Positions 9,645 to 18,226 of a DNA stretch of 64,000 nucleotides are shown one piece after another. The notes beneath the pieces are model-generated. The model saw only the letters and a program-made list of their open reading frames with translations. It was not told the DNA's origin and made no database searches. Each line of letters starts with the position of its first letter. Within the stretch, counting starts at the first letter, position 1. Made by a program: the position numbers and the translations under genes. Origin of the DNA: Nocardia pseudobrasiliensis NBRC 108224 (GTDB taxonomy: Bacteria; Actinomycetota; Actinomycetes; Mycobacteriales; Mycobacteriaceae); assembly GCF_001613105.1 (NCBI RefSeq), contig NZ_BDBS01000002.1, positions 496,001 through 560,000 on the forward strand. The letters are read 5' to 3'.

Positions 9645-10292
9645 TCAGTGTGCGATGCGCACGTAGCGGACGTGGGTCACCCTCTCGGAGGAAACATGTT
9701 CGGCGAGTTCGTAATTCGGCAGATTGCCGAGGTTGTCGTACAGGCGTTCGCCCGCGCCGAGTAGGAGGGGGACGACCGCGAGATGCAGTTCGTCGACCAG
9801 GTTTTCGCGCAGGAACTGGCGGATCGTGGCTGCCCCGCCCGCGAGGCGGACGTCCTTGCCGTCGGCGGCGTCGAAGGCGCGTTTCAAGGCCGCCTGCGGG
9901 GTGTCGTCGATGAAATGGAAGGTGGTGCCGCCCTCCATTTCCACCGCGGGGCGCGGGTGGTGGGTGAGGACGAAGGTGGGGTGGTGGTAGGGCGGGTTCG
10001 GGCCCCACCAGCCATTCCAGGTGTGGTCGGGCCATTCGCCGCGAATCGGGCCGAACATATTGCGGCCCATGATCGTCGCGCCGATATTCTCGTCGCCGGC
10101 GTGCAGGAAGTCGTTGTCGACGCCGGTTTCCCCGCCCGCCTCGCCGGTCATCGCGCGGCCGTACGCGGTCTGGAACATCCACTCGTGCAGACTCTCGCCA
10201 CCGACACCCACGGGGTTGTCGAGGCTCTGATCCGACCCTGCGACGTAGCCGTCGAGGGAGATCGCGATGTTGTGGACGCGGAGTTTGGGCAT
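9645..10292 (-). CDS. Dihydrofolate reductase-family (RibD C-terminal) protein
   Basis: 215 residues. The start S-L-D-G-Y-V-A-G, a central T-I-M-G-R-N-M-F segment and a late L-A-G-G-A-A-T-I-R strand-turn match the RibD C-terminal/DHFR-like NADPH-binding fold common in actinomycetes, where function is usually unknown. It is transcribed divergently from the HxlR regulator gene with two shared palindromes between them, so it is the probable HxlR target. The ATG at 10292 follows a GAGAGG. Confidence 0.85.
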   Translation of the reverse strand: MPKLRVHNIAISLDGYVAGSDQSLDNPVGVGGESLHEWMFQTAYGRAMTGEAGGETGVDNDFLHAGDENIGATIMGRNMFGPIRGEWPDHTWNGWWGPNPPYHHPTFVLTHHPRPAVEMEGGTTFHFIDDTPQAALKRAFDAADGKDVRLAGGAATIRQFLRENLVDELHLAVVPLLLGAGERLYDNLGNLPNYELAEHVSSERVTHVRYVRIAH

Positions 10293-10313
10293 GGCCTACA
10301 CCTCTCAAAGCAG

Positions 10314-10364
10314 TTGCGTTTTGCAATCACCCGGTACTATAGGCGCAGCGATTGCATAGCGCAA
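10314..10364. promoter_or_regulatory. Paired TTGC-N5-GCAA palindromes, candidate HxlR operators
   Basis: Two copies of the same inverted repeat lie between the reductase and HxlR genes: 10314-10326 (TTGC-GTTTT-GCAA) and 10352-10364 (TTGC-ATAGC-GCAA; the arms extend to GATTGC/GCAATC at 10350-10366). Centres are 38 bp apart. A -10-like TACTAT at 10335-10340 sits between them. The layout fits autoregulation by the HxlR protein. Confidence 0.55.
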
Positions 10365-10391
10365 TCGGTTTGGACGCTGTGGAGGTGTGCG

Positions 10392-10910
10392 ATGGATGCG
10401 CGGTCCGGATGTCCCATCAATGCCTCGATCGAGGTGATCGGGGATCGGTGGACGTTGCTCGTGCTGCGGGATGTGATGTTCGGAAATCGGCGGTTCTTTC
10501 GCGAGCTGCTGGCCGGATCTGAGGAGGGCATTGCCACCAACATCCTGTCCGACCGGCTCAAACGTCTCGTGGCGGCGGGGCTGCTGACCCGGGCCGAGGC
10601 CCGGCCGGGGCAGAAGGCCGAATATCGACTCACCGAGGCGGCCATCCAACTCGTGCCGGTAATGGCACACTTGGGCAGCTGGGGCCTGCGGCATCGGCCG
10701 ACCACCAAGCGGTTGCGCGTGCGCGCGGAGCTGCTCGAGGCGGGCGGGCCGGCGCTGTGGGAGGAGTTCATGGACGAACTGCGCGAGCTGCATTTGGGTC
10801 TCGCGCGCCCCGAACGCGGTGGTCCGCCGCCCTCGCAGCGGTTACGCGCGGCCTATGAGCAGGCACTGGCCGAGGACCGGATCGATGGGATCGACAGCTC
10901 GGACGCGTGA
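10392..10910 (+). CDS. HxlR-family winged-helix regulator
   Basis: 172 residues. The HxlR signature is present from the N-terminus: G-C-P-I-N-A-S-I-E-V-I-G-D-R-W-T-L-L-V-L-R-D, then F-x-E-L-L and a winged helix ending in A-E-Y-R-L-T-E. The cysteine near residue 7 is the position that senses quinones or electrophiles in family members such as YodB and HypR, so redox sensing is possible. The start at 10392 follows a GGAGG. A cold-shock gene starts 10 bp downstream and is probably co-transcribed. Confidence 0.92.
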   Translation: MDARSGCPINASIEVIGDRWTLLVLRDVMFGNRRFFRELLAGSEEGIATNILSDRLKRLVAAGLLTRAEARPGQKAEYRLTEAAIQLVPVMAHLGSWGLRHRPTTKRLRVRAELLEAGGPALWEEFMDELRELHLGLARPERGGPPPSQRLRAAYEQALAEDRIDGIDSSDA

Positions 10911-10920
10911 AGGACATGAG

Positions 10921-11130
10921 ATGGCACGGGGCACCGTGAAGTGGTTCGACAGCAAGAAGGGTTTCGGCTTCATCGCCGAGGACGACGGCGGGCCGGACGT
11001 CTTCGTCGACTACACCGAACTCGTCGGCGAGGGCTTCCGCTCGCTGATCGAGGGCCAGCGGGTGGAGTTCGACATCCGCCGCGCCAAGGCCGGTCCCGAG
11101 GCCAGGGACGTGCGCATCCTGCCGGGGTGA
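10921..11130 (+). CDS. Cold-shock-domain protein (CspA-like)
   Basis: 69 residues, one cold-shock domain. It starts G-T-V-K-W-F-D and has RNP1 K-G-F-G-F-I. The RNP2-like stretch reads V-F-V-D-Y where most family members have V-F-V-H-(F/Y). It would bind single-stranded RNA or DNA. The start ATG is 10 bp after the HxlR stop, which suggests a two-gene operon; no terminator separates them. Confidence 0.93.
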   Translation: MARGTVKWFDSKKGFGFIAEDDGGPDVFVDYTELVGEGFRSLIEGQRVEFDIRRAKAGPEARDVRILPG

Positions 11131-11261
11131 CTCCGTTCACCCGAATGCGGGAAATGTTGCCCGGATCACCGTCTGAAATTTTCTGTTAACGGCTGGCGAC
11201 GGCCTCTCGATATGGTGGATGACAGCCAGTCAATCTGGTCTTTCATCAAGGAGAGGTATTT

Positions 11262-11378
11262 ATGATCCCCGTTATCATCGACACCGGTAGCGCCGCTCTG
11301 AACGGCCTGTTCAGCACCTTCGGTGCCGCTTTCCACGGCATTCTCGACACCCTGTGGACCGGCTCCTTCGGTCGCTGA
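11262..11378 (+). CDS. Short unrecognised peptide, 38 residues
   Basis: ATG at 11262 to TGA at 11376-11378. AAGGAG (11248-11253) sits eight bases upstream, one of the best ribosome sites in the window. The product is hydrophobic and amphipathic with one Arg (the last residue), no Lys, two Asp and aromatic residues spread along a possible helix, and no signal peptide. I do not recognise the family. By size and character it could be a PorA/PorH-like mycomembrane peptide, a membrane-active toxin or a signalling peptide; this is speculation. Two hairpins follow. Confidence 0.6.
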   Translation: MIPVIIDTGSAALNGLFSTFGAAFHGILDTLWTGSFGR

Positions 11379-11387
11379 GCTGCGAAT

Positions 11388-11438
11388 ATAGTCGCATAGG
11401 CGACTATTAGGCCAGCCCCGGGCAGCATCTGCCCGGGG
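11388..11438 (+). terminator. Tandem hairpins after the 38-residue peptide gene
   Basis: First hairpin 11388-11407 (ATAGTCG, six-base loop, CGACTAT). Second hairpin 11416-11438 has a perfect 10-bp GC stem (CCCCGGGCAG / CTGCCCGGGG) with a three-base loop. No long T run follows, as is usual for high-GC terminators. They close a short monocistronic unit. Confidence 0.75.
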
Positions 11439-11589
11439 CAGCCCTATTTCTGGGGTCAATATGGTCGGACCGTTCCATATACGGCTCTCGCGCCTCCGGT
11501 TTCGAGGGCGTGACACTTATCACGGGATAATCACGGGACCGCCGGATCCGATGCCCATGGAAATATGGGCGCGACCTGGCTAACTCCCG

Positions 11590-12402
11590 CTAGTCGTCGG
11601 CGCTGACAAAAGTTTGCTGCCGGAAGAACGCCGCCGTGGCCGCCTTCGCGTACGTGAGATCACGGAAGGTCCTGGGATAGGCGTCCGCCGCGCGCTCGAA
11701 CTCGGCCTCGATGAACGCCGCGATCGGCGCGGGCACGCCACCACGGCCCATCTCGCGGGTGCGCGACTTCAGCTCGGTCAGCTCCCGCACGGCCGTCACC
11801 AGATCCGGCGGAAGCTCGCATTGCTCGAGCAGCGTCGGCAGATGCATCGGCGCCACCGACGCCCCGGGATGCTCGGCCAGCCAGCGCAACGCCATCGCCG
11901 GACGCAGTGAGTAGAACACCTTCTTCAGCGATCCACTCCCACCGAACAGCCGCCACTGCCGCGCCCCCAGATGCAGATAGTGCCGCGCCACCTGATGGCG
12001 ATCGGCGACCTCCTCGGCCAGCGCCCGCAGCTGCTCGCGAAACGACGCGTCGCCGCGGTAGACGATCGGTGACATCAGCCACTCGATGAGAACCGCGTTG
12101 CCGCCCACCAGCAGTCGCAGCGCCTTGGCCAGATCCCAACCGTTCACATCGAGCAGACCGACCAGCGGCGTCTCGATCACATCGCGGGTGCGCCACGGCG
12201 ACAGATAGACCTCCAGGCTCGCGACATAGACGAACCGGCAGTCGTAATCGGAGTCCGGCGAGGGGAAACCCCAAGCACGGCTTCCACTTTCGATAGCCAA
12301 TGGGATCCGGACGCGATGCTCGCGCGCGACTCGATCCAGTTCGGCATCGATCGATCCCACCACCGTGGGGTCCATCGGGTCCGGGATCGCGCGCAGAGTC
12401 AT
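11590..12402 (-). CDS. RlaP-like nucleotidyltransferase (DNA polymerase beta fold)
   Basis: 270 residues. The G-S-R-A-W-G-F segment followed by S-D-Y-D-C-R-F supplies the polymerase-beta-type catalytic carboxylates of the RlaP/YcgL family (PF10127), which is linked to RNA repair. The C-terminal half is helical (L-K-K-V-F-Y-S-L-R-P-A-M-A-L-R-W-L). The real substrate is unknown. No RNA ligase gene is adjacent. It stands alone and is divergent from the GHKL-nuclease gene with about 216 bp between the starts. Confidence 0.8.
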   Translation of the reverse strand: MTLRAIPDPMDPTVVGSIDAELDRVAREHRVRIPLAIESGSRAWGFPSPDSDYDCRFVYVASLEVYLSPWRTRDVIETPLVGLLDVNGWDLAKALRLLVGGNAVLIEWLMSPIVYRGDASFREQLRALAEEVADRHQVARHYLHLGARQWRLFGGSGSLKKVFYSLRPAMALRWLAEHPGASVAPMHLPTLLEQCELPPDLVTAVRELTELKSRTREMGRGGVPAPIAAFIEAEFERAADAYPRTFRDLTYAKAATAAFFRQQTFVSADD

Positions 12403-12618
12403 CAGGCGATGCTAGCGAGCGAACCGAGTGGCGAGCAGCCGATTTTCGGACATCAGATCCAGACCAGTCGGTAATCGGGCCGAGATCTGCAGCAAATCCG
12501 CGATCAGGTCGTGATCACCTGGTGGTTCATCGTTCAACCGCTGGTCAACGGACCGGCGAAGGATGGGATCAGCGGTAGCTGAACGGCGGCTACCCCACGG
12601 GCGAGCGGGAGGCCCGAT

Positions 12619-14634
12619 ATGTACGGCGACGACGTGCAGGCCGATCACAAGTACACGATGCGTATCAGCCGCCTGGCGATCGACAAGCTGGGTATCAAAC
12701 TCTACGACCGCGTTTCGGCCGTGCTGGCCGAACTCATCGCCAACTCCTACGACGCCGACGCCACCACGGTGGAGGTCGCGCTGCCGTGGGGCGTGACACT
12801 GGGCGGAAACGTGCGCGCCGCCGAGGAGGCGCATTACGAGATCGTCGTCACCGACAACGGTCACGGTATGACCGCCGACGAGGTCAACGAGCATTATCTG
12901 ATGGTCGGTTCGGACCGGCGGCTGCGCACCGGTTCGGATCTGTCGCGCGAGCGTCGCCGTCCGGTCATGGGCCGCAAGGGGATCGGGAAGCTGGCGGCCT
13001 TCGGCATCTGCCGCACGATCGAGGTGATCACCGCGGGCAGCGGACCGGAGGATCGCAGGCCCGAGGGCTGGTTGGTCTCGCATATCGTGATGGATCTCGA
13101 CGATATGCTCTCCGACACCGAGAGCGACTACTTCCCGAAAATCGGTCCGCGCGACGGCGCTTTCAGCCCGCATCGCGGGACGACGGTCGTGCTGCGGGAC
13201 TTCTTCCGCAAGCGGGTGAACTCGGGTCCGGAGCTGAATCGTCAACTGGCCGCGCGGTTCGGCATCGAACGGCCGGATTGGCGGGTCGAGGTGCGCAACA
13301 GCGCCGTGGACGACGAGAGCTTCATACTCAGCGATCTGTCCATCGATGTGATGGAGGAGACCCGCATCGATGTGGCGCAGCGGCCGGTACCGGTGGGGCG
13401 TCAGCTCCTGCCGGTGTCGGGTTGGGTCGCCTACTCCAAACAGCCCTACCGGGACGAGTCGATGGCCGGGGTGCGCATTTACGCCCGCGGTAAGATCGTC
13501 GCGCAGACAAGGGATTTCGGCATACCGTCCGGATTCACCGGTGAGCACAAACTGCGCTCGTATCTGGTGGGCGCGATCCATGTGGACTGGCTCGACGGCG
13601 ATGAGGATCTGGTGCGTTCGGATCGTCAGGACATCATGTGGAATTCGCCGCGCGGGGAGGCGCTCGCGTCCTGGGGCCGGGATCTGATCAGGGAGATCGG
13701 GCGCATGGGGGAGCGGTCGATCCGGCGTCGGGTATGGGAGGAATTCGTCGAGAAGTCCCATATCTACGCCGCTCTCGAGGCGATCGCGCCGGGGGACAGG
13801 ATGTTCCGCGATTCGGTGATCGATGCGGCGCGAATCCTGGTGGCGAACAAGGACCGTCCCGCGCTCGAGGACCCCGGGCATGTGGAAAGCATTGTGCGCC
13901 TGGCACTCTCGCTCGGACCGCAACGCAGTCTGTTGGAGACGCTCAAGGAGATCGCCGAGGAGAGCGATCCGCATCTGGACGTGGTGGTTGCGCTGTTCGA
14001 GCGGGCGCGGGTGGCCGAGATCTACTCCCTCGGGCAGATCGCCAGCGAGCGGGTCGCGGTAGTGGACCGGCTGCGTCGGCTCGTCGACGATCGTCGCTCG
14101 CTCGAGCGGCCCTTCCAGGAACTGATCGAACGCGCGCCCTGGCTGCTGGCCCCGGAGTGGACGCCGCTGGGAATGAACGAATCGCTCAAGCGGGTCCGGG
14201 CGAGCTTCGAGCGGTGGTACGCACAGAAATTCGGCCTCACGCTGGTCACCAGCTCGATCGGCAGCGAGAAGCGCGAGCCCGATTTCGTCCTGCTGCACGA
14301 TTCCGGGGAGCTGTGGATCGTGGAGATCAAGCGGATGGACTATCACCTCACCGACGAGGAGTACAACCGCGCCATCAACTATCTCTACGCACTGGACACC
14401 TTCCTCACCGAAAATCCGCGCATCGGCGCGCAGTTCCCGCGGCGGCGGCTGACCTTCATCGTCGATCACATCGATAAGTTGCGGCCCGCCTCGCGGTCGT
14501 CGCTGGACAGCGATGCTCGCATCGATCGGCGCACCTGGCGTGAGCTGCTGGATTCCACGTTGCGGGCGCACCGCGATTTCCTGGAGCGGGTGTATGCGAT
14601 GCGTTCCAGCGACGATGAGGCGCAGGCGGGATGA
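12619..14634 (+). CDS. GHKL ATPase fused to a PD-(D/E)XK-type nuclease-like domain
   Basis: 671 residues. N-terminal GHKL (Bergerat) ATPase: N-box E38-L-I-A-N42-S-x-D45, G1 box D79-N-G-H-G-M, G2 box G118-R-K-G-I-G-K124. A middle transducer-like part contains a V-R-I-Y-A-R-G-K-I-V strand, as in MutL/MORC/Hsp90 proteins. The C-terminus has a helical segment near 500, then D555 and E569-I-K571 in the D-(14)-E-x-K spacing of PD-(D/E)XK nucleases, resembling DUF4263/Shedu nucleases. This would be an ATP-gated nuclease. GHKL proteins of MutL/MORC type are known beside restriction and phage-defence genes, so defence is a reasonable inference. Start supported by GGGAGG six bases before the ATG. No partner gene seen. 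Confidence 0.8.
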   Translation: MYGDDVQADHKYTMRISRLAIDKLGIKLYDRVSAVLAELIANSYDADATTVEVALPWGVTLGGNVRAAEEAHYEIVVTDNGHGMTADEVNEHYLMVGSDRRLRTGSDLSRERRRPVMGRKGIGKLAAFGICRTIEVITAGSGPEDRRPEGWLVSHIVMDLDDMLSDTESDYFPKIGPRDGAFSPHRGTTVVLRDFFRKRVNSGPELNRQLAARFGIERPDWRVEVRNSAVDDESFILSDLSIDVMEETRIDVAQRPVPVGRQLLPVSGWVAYSKQPYRDESMAGVRIYARGKIVAQTRDFGIPSGFTGEHKLRSYLVGAIHVDWLDGDEDLVRSDRQDIMWNSPRGEALASWGRDLIREIGRMGERSIRRRVWEEFVEKSHIYAALEAIAPGDRMFRDSVIDAARILVANKDRPALEDPGHVESIVRLALSLGPQRSLLETLKEIAEESDPHLDVVVALFERARVAEIYSLGQIASERVAVVDRLRRLVDDRRSLERPFQELIERAPWLLAPEWTPLGMNESLKRVRASFERWYAQKFGLTLVTSSIGSEKREPDFVLLHDSGELWIVEIKRMDYHLTDEEYNRAINYLYALDTFLTENPRIGAQFPRRRLTFIVDHIDKLRPASRSSLDSDARIDRRTWRELLDSTLRAHRDFLERVYAMRSSDDEAQAG

Positions 14635-14653
14635 GCCGCGGGGTCCGGGCCGG

Positions 14654-15733
14654 TCAGTCCCCGACCGGCCCGGTACTCACCTTGCATCCGGCGTCGTAGG
14701 GAAAGGGCAGGGCCGCAAGGCGAGTCGTGGCGGGATCCAGCGGATGCCCGACGACCGGCGTGTCCGGCGGGGTCGCGTTCGGATCGCCGGATCCGCCCTC
14801 GCGCAGGGACTTTCCGTCCACATCGGGCGCCGGCGGCAGGCCGAGCAGATCGAGGACGGTCGGGGTGATGTCGATCAGCGAGTAGCCGTTGTAGTTGCGT
14901 CCGGCCGCGAAGTCGGGACCGTGGGCGATCACGAAACTGGCTACCTCGTAGGAGCTTTGGCCGCCGTGGCCGCCCTCGGGTTTGTGGCCGTGGTCGGTGG
15001 TGACCAGGATGGTCCAGCGTTCGTCGGGGTGGGTGCGGGAACGCTGTTCGACCGCGCCGACGATCCGGCCGACCAGGATGTCCACGCGGCTGATGGCGTC
15101 GCGGTAGGCCTGGGGGTTACTGGCGCGCAGGCGATGTCCGGCGATATCGACCTGATCGAAATGGGTGAAGACGAAATCCGTACCCTCGCCGATGGCATTG
15201 ACCGTCGCGGCGGCGGTGCCGGTATCGATATCGGCCTCGCAGCCGTAGGTGCCGAACGGATTCGAGCCCGCGGTGATGATCACATCGGCGTGCGGCTCAC
15301 CGGTGCCCGCGATGCGGCCGATGGTGTCCCAGGTGGCGATCGATGCCGTCTTGCGTTGGGGCGCAGCGCGTTTGATGTGATTGAAGACCGTGGGATATCG
15401 GCTCAGATGTTCCGGTGAGCAGGTGGCGTCGTTGTCGCAGATGCCGGTGCGGGTGTCCCAGACGCCGGTGAGCACCGCCGACCAGGACGGGCACGAGACG
15501 GTCGTATGCGGCGCGATGGAGTAGCGGCTGAGCGTGCCGCGCGCGGCGAGGCGCTGCAGATTCGGGGTGACCGCGGCGAGCAACTCGCTGTAGAGGCAGC
15601 CGTCGATGCCGATCACGGCCACCTTGTTCGTCGCGGACACGGTCGCGTTCGCGCGGGGGAGTTGGGTGTCGACGACGAGTGCGAGCAGGCCGGTCGCCAA
15701 CATTGCCGAACAGGTGCGCCGGGTGATGGCCAT
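14654..15733 (-). CDS. Exported alkaline-phosphatase-superfamily protein (type I phosphodiesterase/nucleotide pyrophosphatase)
   Basis: About 359 residues. The N-terminus M-A-I-T-R-R followed by a hydrophobic core and A-N-A is a secretion signal. The mature part has metal site G-I-D-G, the nucleophile region P-H-T-T-V-S-C-P-S-W-S, a D-Q-V-D-I-A-G-H ligand cluster and T-T-D-H-G-H. Together these identify the phosphodiesterase/NPP branch of the superfamily. It would act outside the membrane on a phosphodiester or phosphomonoester; substrate unknown. The frame is open to 15832, but the ATG at 15733 gives the clean signal peptide; its ribosome site is weak. Confidence 0.85.
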   Translation of the reverse strand: MAITRRTCSAMLATGLLALVVDTQLPRANATVSATNKVAVIGIDGCLYSELLAAVTPNLQRLAARGTLSRYSIAPHTTVSCPSWSAVLTGVWDTRTGICDNDATCSPEHLSRYPTVFNHIKRAAPQRKTASIATWDTIGRIAGTGEPHADVIITAGSNPFGTYGCEADIDTGTAAATVNAIGEGTDFVFTHFDQVDIAGHRLRASNPQAYRDAISRVDILVGRIVGAVEQRSRTHPDERWTILVTTDHGHKPEGGHGGQSSYEVASFVIAHGPDFAAGRNYNGYSLIDITPTVLDLLGLPPAPDVDGKSLREGGSGDPNATPPDTPVVGHPLDPATTRLAALPFPYDAGCKVSTGPVGD

Positions 15734-15993
15734 GCTCCCACGGTGACCGCGAAAATCGGGTCTGGCCAGGCATAACGGCTGTCTTTGCCAAGCTTTCGCC
15801 GGATCGGCACGAATCCGACGAATCGGGTTCACTCAGTTCACCGGACGGCAATCGTTTCGCGTCCGAAAATCTCCGATCGGAACTGGTCGTCAGCACTGAT
15901 GGCGGGTGACTACCAGGGGGTAGGTAGCGCGGGAATGCCGACCATTAAGCTGGCGGCCGTAATTGCCGAACTCTTCCTCAGGAGTGCCTTACC

Positions 15994-17592
15994 GTGAGCC
16001 AGAATGGCCGTCCTGTAGTTCTGATCGCCGACAAGCTCGCCCAGTCGACCGTCGACGCGCTCGGTGACGGTGTCGAGGTTCGCTGGGTCGACGGCCCCAA
16101 CCGACCCGAGCTGCTCGCCGCCGTGCCCGAGGCGGATGCGCTGCTCGTGCGCTCCGCGACCACCGTCGATGCCGAGGTGCTCGAGGCCGGTAAGAATCTG
16201 AAGATCGTCGCTCGCGCCGGTGTCGGCCTCGACAATGTCGATGTGCCCGCGGCCACCGAGCGCGGTGTCATGGTCGTGAACGCGCCGACCTCCAATATCC
16301 ACACCGCCGCCGAGCATGCCGTGACGCTGCTGCTGTCGGCCGCGCGTCAGATTCCGGCCGCCGACGCCACTTTGCGCGAACATACCTGGCAGCGCAGCAA
16401 GTTCAACGGTGTGGAGATCTTCGGCAAGACCGTCGGTGTGATCGGACTGGGCCGGATCGGTCAGCTGTTCGCGGCGCGACTGGCCGCGTTCGAGACCAAG
16501 ATCGTCGCCTACGACCCCTACGTATCGCCTGCCCGTGCCGCGCAGCTGGGTATCGAGCTGCTGTCGTTGGACGAGCTGCTGCAGCGCGCCGATCTCATCT
16601 CGGTGCACCTGCCCAAGACGCCGGAGACCAAGGGGCTGCTGAGCAAGGAGAAGTTGGCGCTCACCAAGAAGGGCGTCGTCATCGTCAATGCCGCGCGCGG
16701 TGGGCTGATCGATGAGGCCGCGCTGGCCGATGCCATCAAGTCGGGCCATGTGCGGGCCGCGGGTATCGATGTGTTCGAGACCGAGCCGTGCACCGACAGT
16801 CCGCTGTTCGAGCTGCCGCAGGTCGTGGTGACCCCGCATCTGGGCGCGTCCACCTCCGAGGCGCAGGATCGCGCGGGCACCGATGTCGCCAAGTCCGTAT
16901 TGCTCGCGCTCGCAGGCGAATTCGTGCCGGGTGCGGTGAACGTGGCCGGTGGCTCGGTGGGCGAGGAGGTCGCGCCGTGGCTCGAGATCGTGCGTAAGCA
17001 GGGTGCGCTGCTGGGCGCGCTGGCCAGTGAGCTGCCGGTCAGTGTCGAGGTGCAGGTCCGTGGCGAGCTGTCCTCGGAAGATGTTGCGGTGCTGGAGCTT
17101 TCGGCCGAGCGCGGGATCTTCTCGGCACTGGTCGAGGATCAGGTCACCTTCGTGAACGCGCCGACGCTGGCCAAGGATCGCGGCGTCGAGGTCACCGTCT
17201 CCACGGTCTCGGAGAGCCCGAGCCACCGCAGCCTGGTCGACCTGCGCGCGGTCTTCGGCGACGGCCGCACCCTCAATGTCGCTGGCACGCTCACCGAGCC
17301 CCAGCAGGTCCAGAAGATCGTCAATATCAACGGCCGCAACTACGACATGCGCGCCGAGGGCCTCAACCTGGCCGTCCTGAACTACGACGACCGCCCCGGC
17401 GCACTGGGCAAGATCGGCACCAAGCTCGGCGAGGCCGAAATCGACATCCAGGCCGCCCAGCTCAGCCAGGACGTGGACTCCGACGGCGCAACCGTCATCC
17501 TCCGCGTCAACAAGGAAGTCCCCACCGACGTCCAACAGGCCATCGCCGAGGCCGTGGGCGCGGCGAAGGTAACCCTGGTGGACCTGAACTGA
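15994..17592 (+). CDS. serA: D-3-phosphoglycerate dehydrogenase
   Basis: 532 residues, the long actinobacterial form. The order is substrate domain, NAD-binding domain (G-V-I-G-L-G-R-I-G near 150), return to the substrate domain with catalytic His in T-P-H-L-G-A-S-T, then an intervening allosteric domain (about 320-450) and a C-terminal ACT domain (about 455-530) for serine feedback. It makes 3-phosphohydroxypyruvate, the first step of serine synthesis. GTG start behind AGGAG at nine bases. Followed by a strong terminator. Confidence 0.97.
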   Translation: MSQNGRPVVLIADKLAQSTVDALGDGVEVRWVDGPNRPELLAAVPEADALLVRSATTVDAEVLEAGKNLKIVARAGVGLDNVDVPAATERGVMVVNAPTSNIHTAAEHAVTLLLSAARQIPAADATLREHTWQRSKFNGVEIFGKTVGVIGLGRIGQLFAARLAAFETKIVAYDPYVSPARAAQLGIELLSLDELLQRADLISVHLPKTPETKGLLSKEKLALTKKGVVIVNAARGGLIDEAALADAIKSGHVRAAGIDVFETEPCTDSPLFELPQVVVTPHLGASTSEAQDRAGTDVAKSVLLALAGEFVPGAVNVAGGSVGEEVAPWLEIVRKQGALLGALASELPVSVEVQVRGELSSEDVAVLELSAERGIFSALVEDQVTFVNAPTLAKDRGVEVTVSTVSESPSHRSLVDLRAVFGDGRTLNVAGTLTEPQQVQKIVNINGRNYDMRAEGLNLAVLNYDDRPGALGKIGTKLGEAEIDIQAAQLSQDVDSDGATVILRVNKEVPTDVQQAIAEAVGAAKVTLVDLN

Positions 17593-17614
17593 CGTTTCGT
17601 ACGGACGGTGCGAG

Positions 17615-17650
17615 CCCTGTTGTTCCGGCCTGGGGGCCGGAACAACAGGG
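17615..17650 (+). terminator. serA terminator, perfect 16-bp stem
   Basis: 17615-17630 and 17635-17650 are perfectly complementary (CCCTGTTGTTCCGGCC on the left) with a TGGG loop, 22 bp after the serA stop. AAAGGG follows, not a T run. Confidence 0.85.
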
Positions 17651-17811
17651 AAAGGGTCGGGCCGCTCGCAGTCTCCCGAGTCCCGGGACCACCGCCTTGG
17701 CCATGAGCACGACCTCCACGCAGCCCGCGACCGGTAAGGCCTATCGCCCGGCGAGATTCACCGCCAGCGACCGCGACTTCCCTGCTCGCTCCGAGGATTT
17801 CCCATAGCCAC

Positions 17812-18065
17812 CACGACGGTTTGCGTTACCCGCCGCGAGGGTTTCCGTGACCCACCGCGAGGGTTTCGGTCGCCCGCCGCGAGGGTTTCCGGCACCAGTA
17901 CGAGGGTGTCCGTTGCCCGCCGCGAGGGTTTCCGACATCAGCACGCAGGTTTCCGTCGCCCACCACGAGGTTTCGGCACCCAGTGCGAGGGTGTCCGGCA
18001 CCCACCTTGAGGGTTTCCGTTGCCCACCACGAGGGTTTCCATTACCCACCGCGAAGCTTCCCCCC
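17812..18065. repeat. Degenerate tandem array, unit about 22-24 bp
   Basis: About eleven imperfect copies of a unit like CGAGGGTTTCCGTTGCCCACC fill the gap between the serA terminator and leuB. Copies differ by substitutions, not by unique spacers. The array is open in some frames because the period is nearly regular, but no credible gene is present. The 160 bp from the array to leuB show no clear feature apart from the leuB leader. Confidence 0.8.
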
Positions 18066-18226
18066 AATTGCCCGCCACGAGCGCAGCGAGTGGCGGGTCT
18101 CAGTATTCGGGAGGTGAATGCCCTGGTGTGGGATGTGGGTGAGGGACCGGATATCGTGGCGGGGTCTGTGGTTGGGCCTTGGAGCTGTATGTCTTCGGTC
18201 GGTGATAGGGAACGGAGTTTGGTGAG

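Noticed and set aside
12412..14571. 719-codon frame opposite the GHKL-nuclease gene
   Set aside because: High-GC mirror frame: Arg/His/Pro-rich, no domain and no ribosome site, while the plus strand has clear motifs.
15910..17535. 541-codon frame opposite serA
   Set aside because: Antisense shadow of serA.
17812..18065. CRISPR array
   Set aside because: Units are contiguous and degenerate with no unique spacers of constant length, and no cas genes are near.
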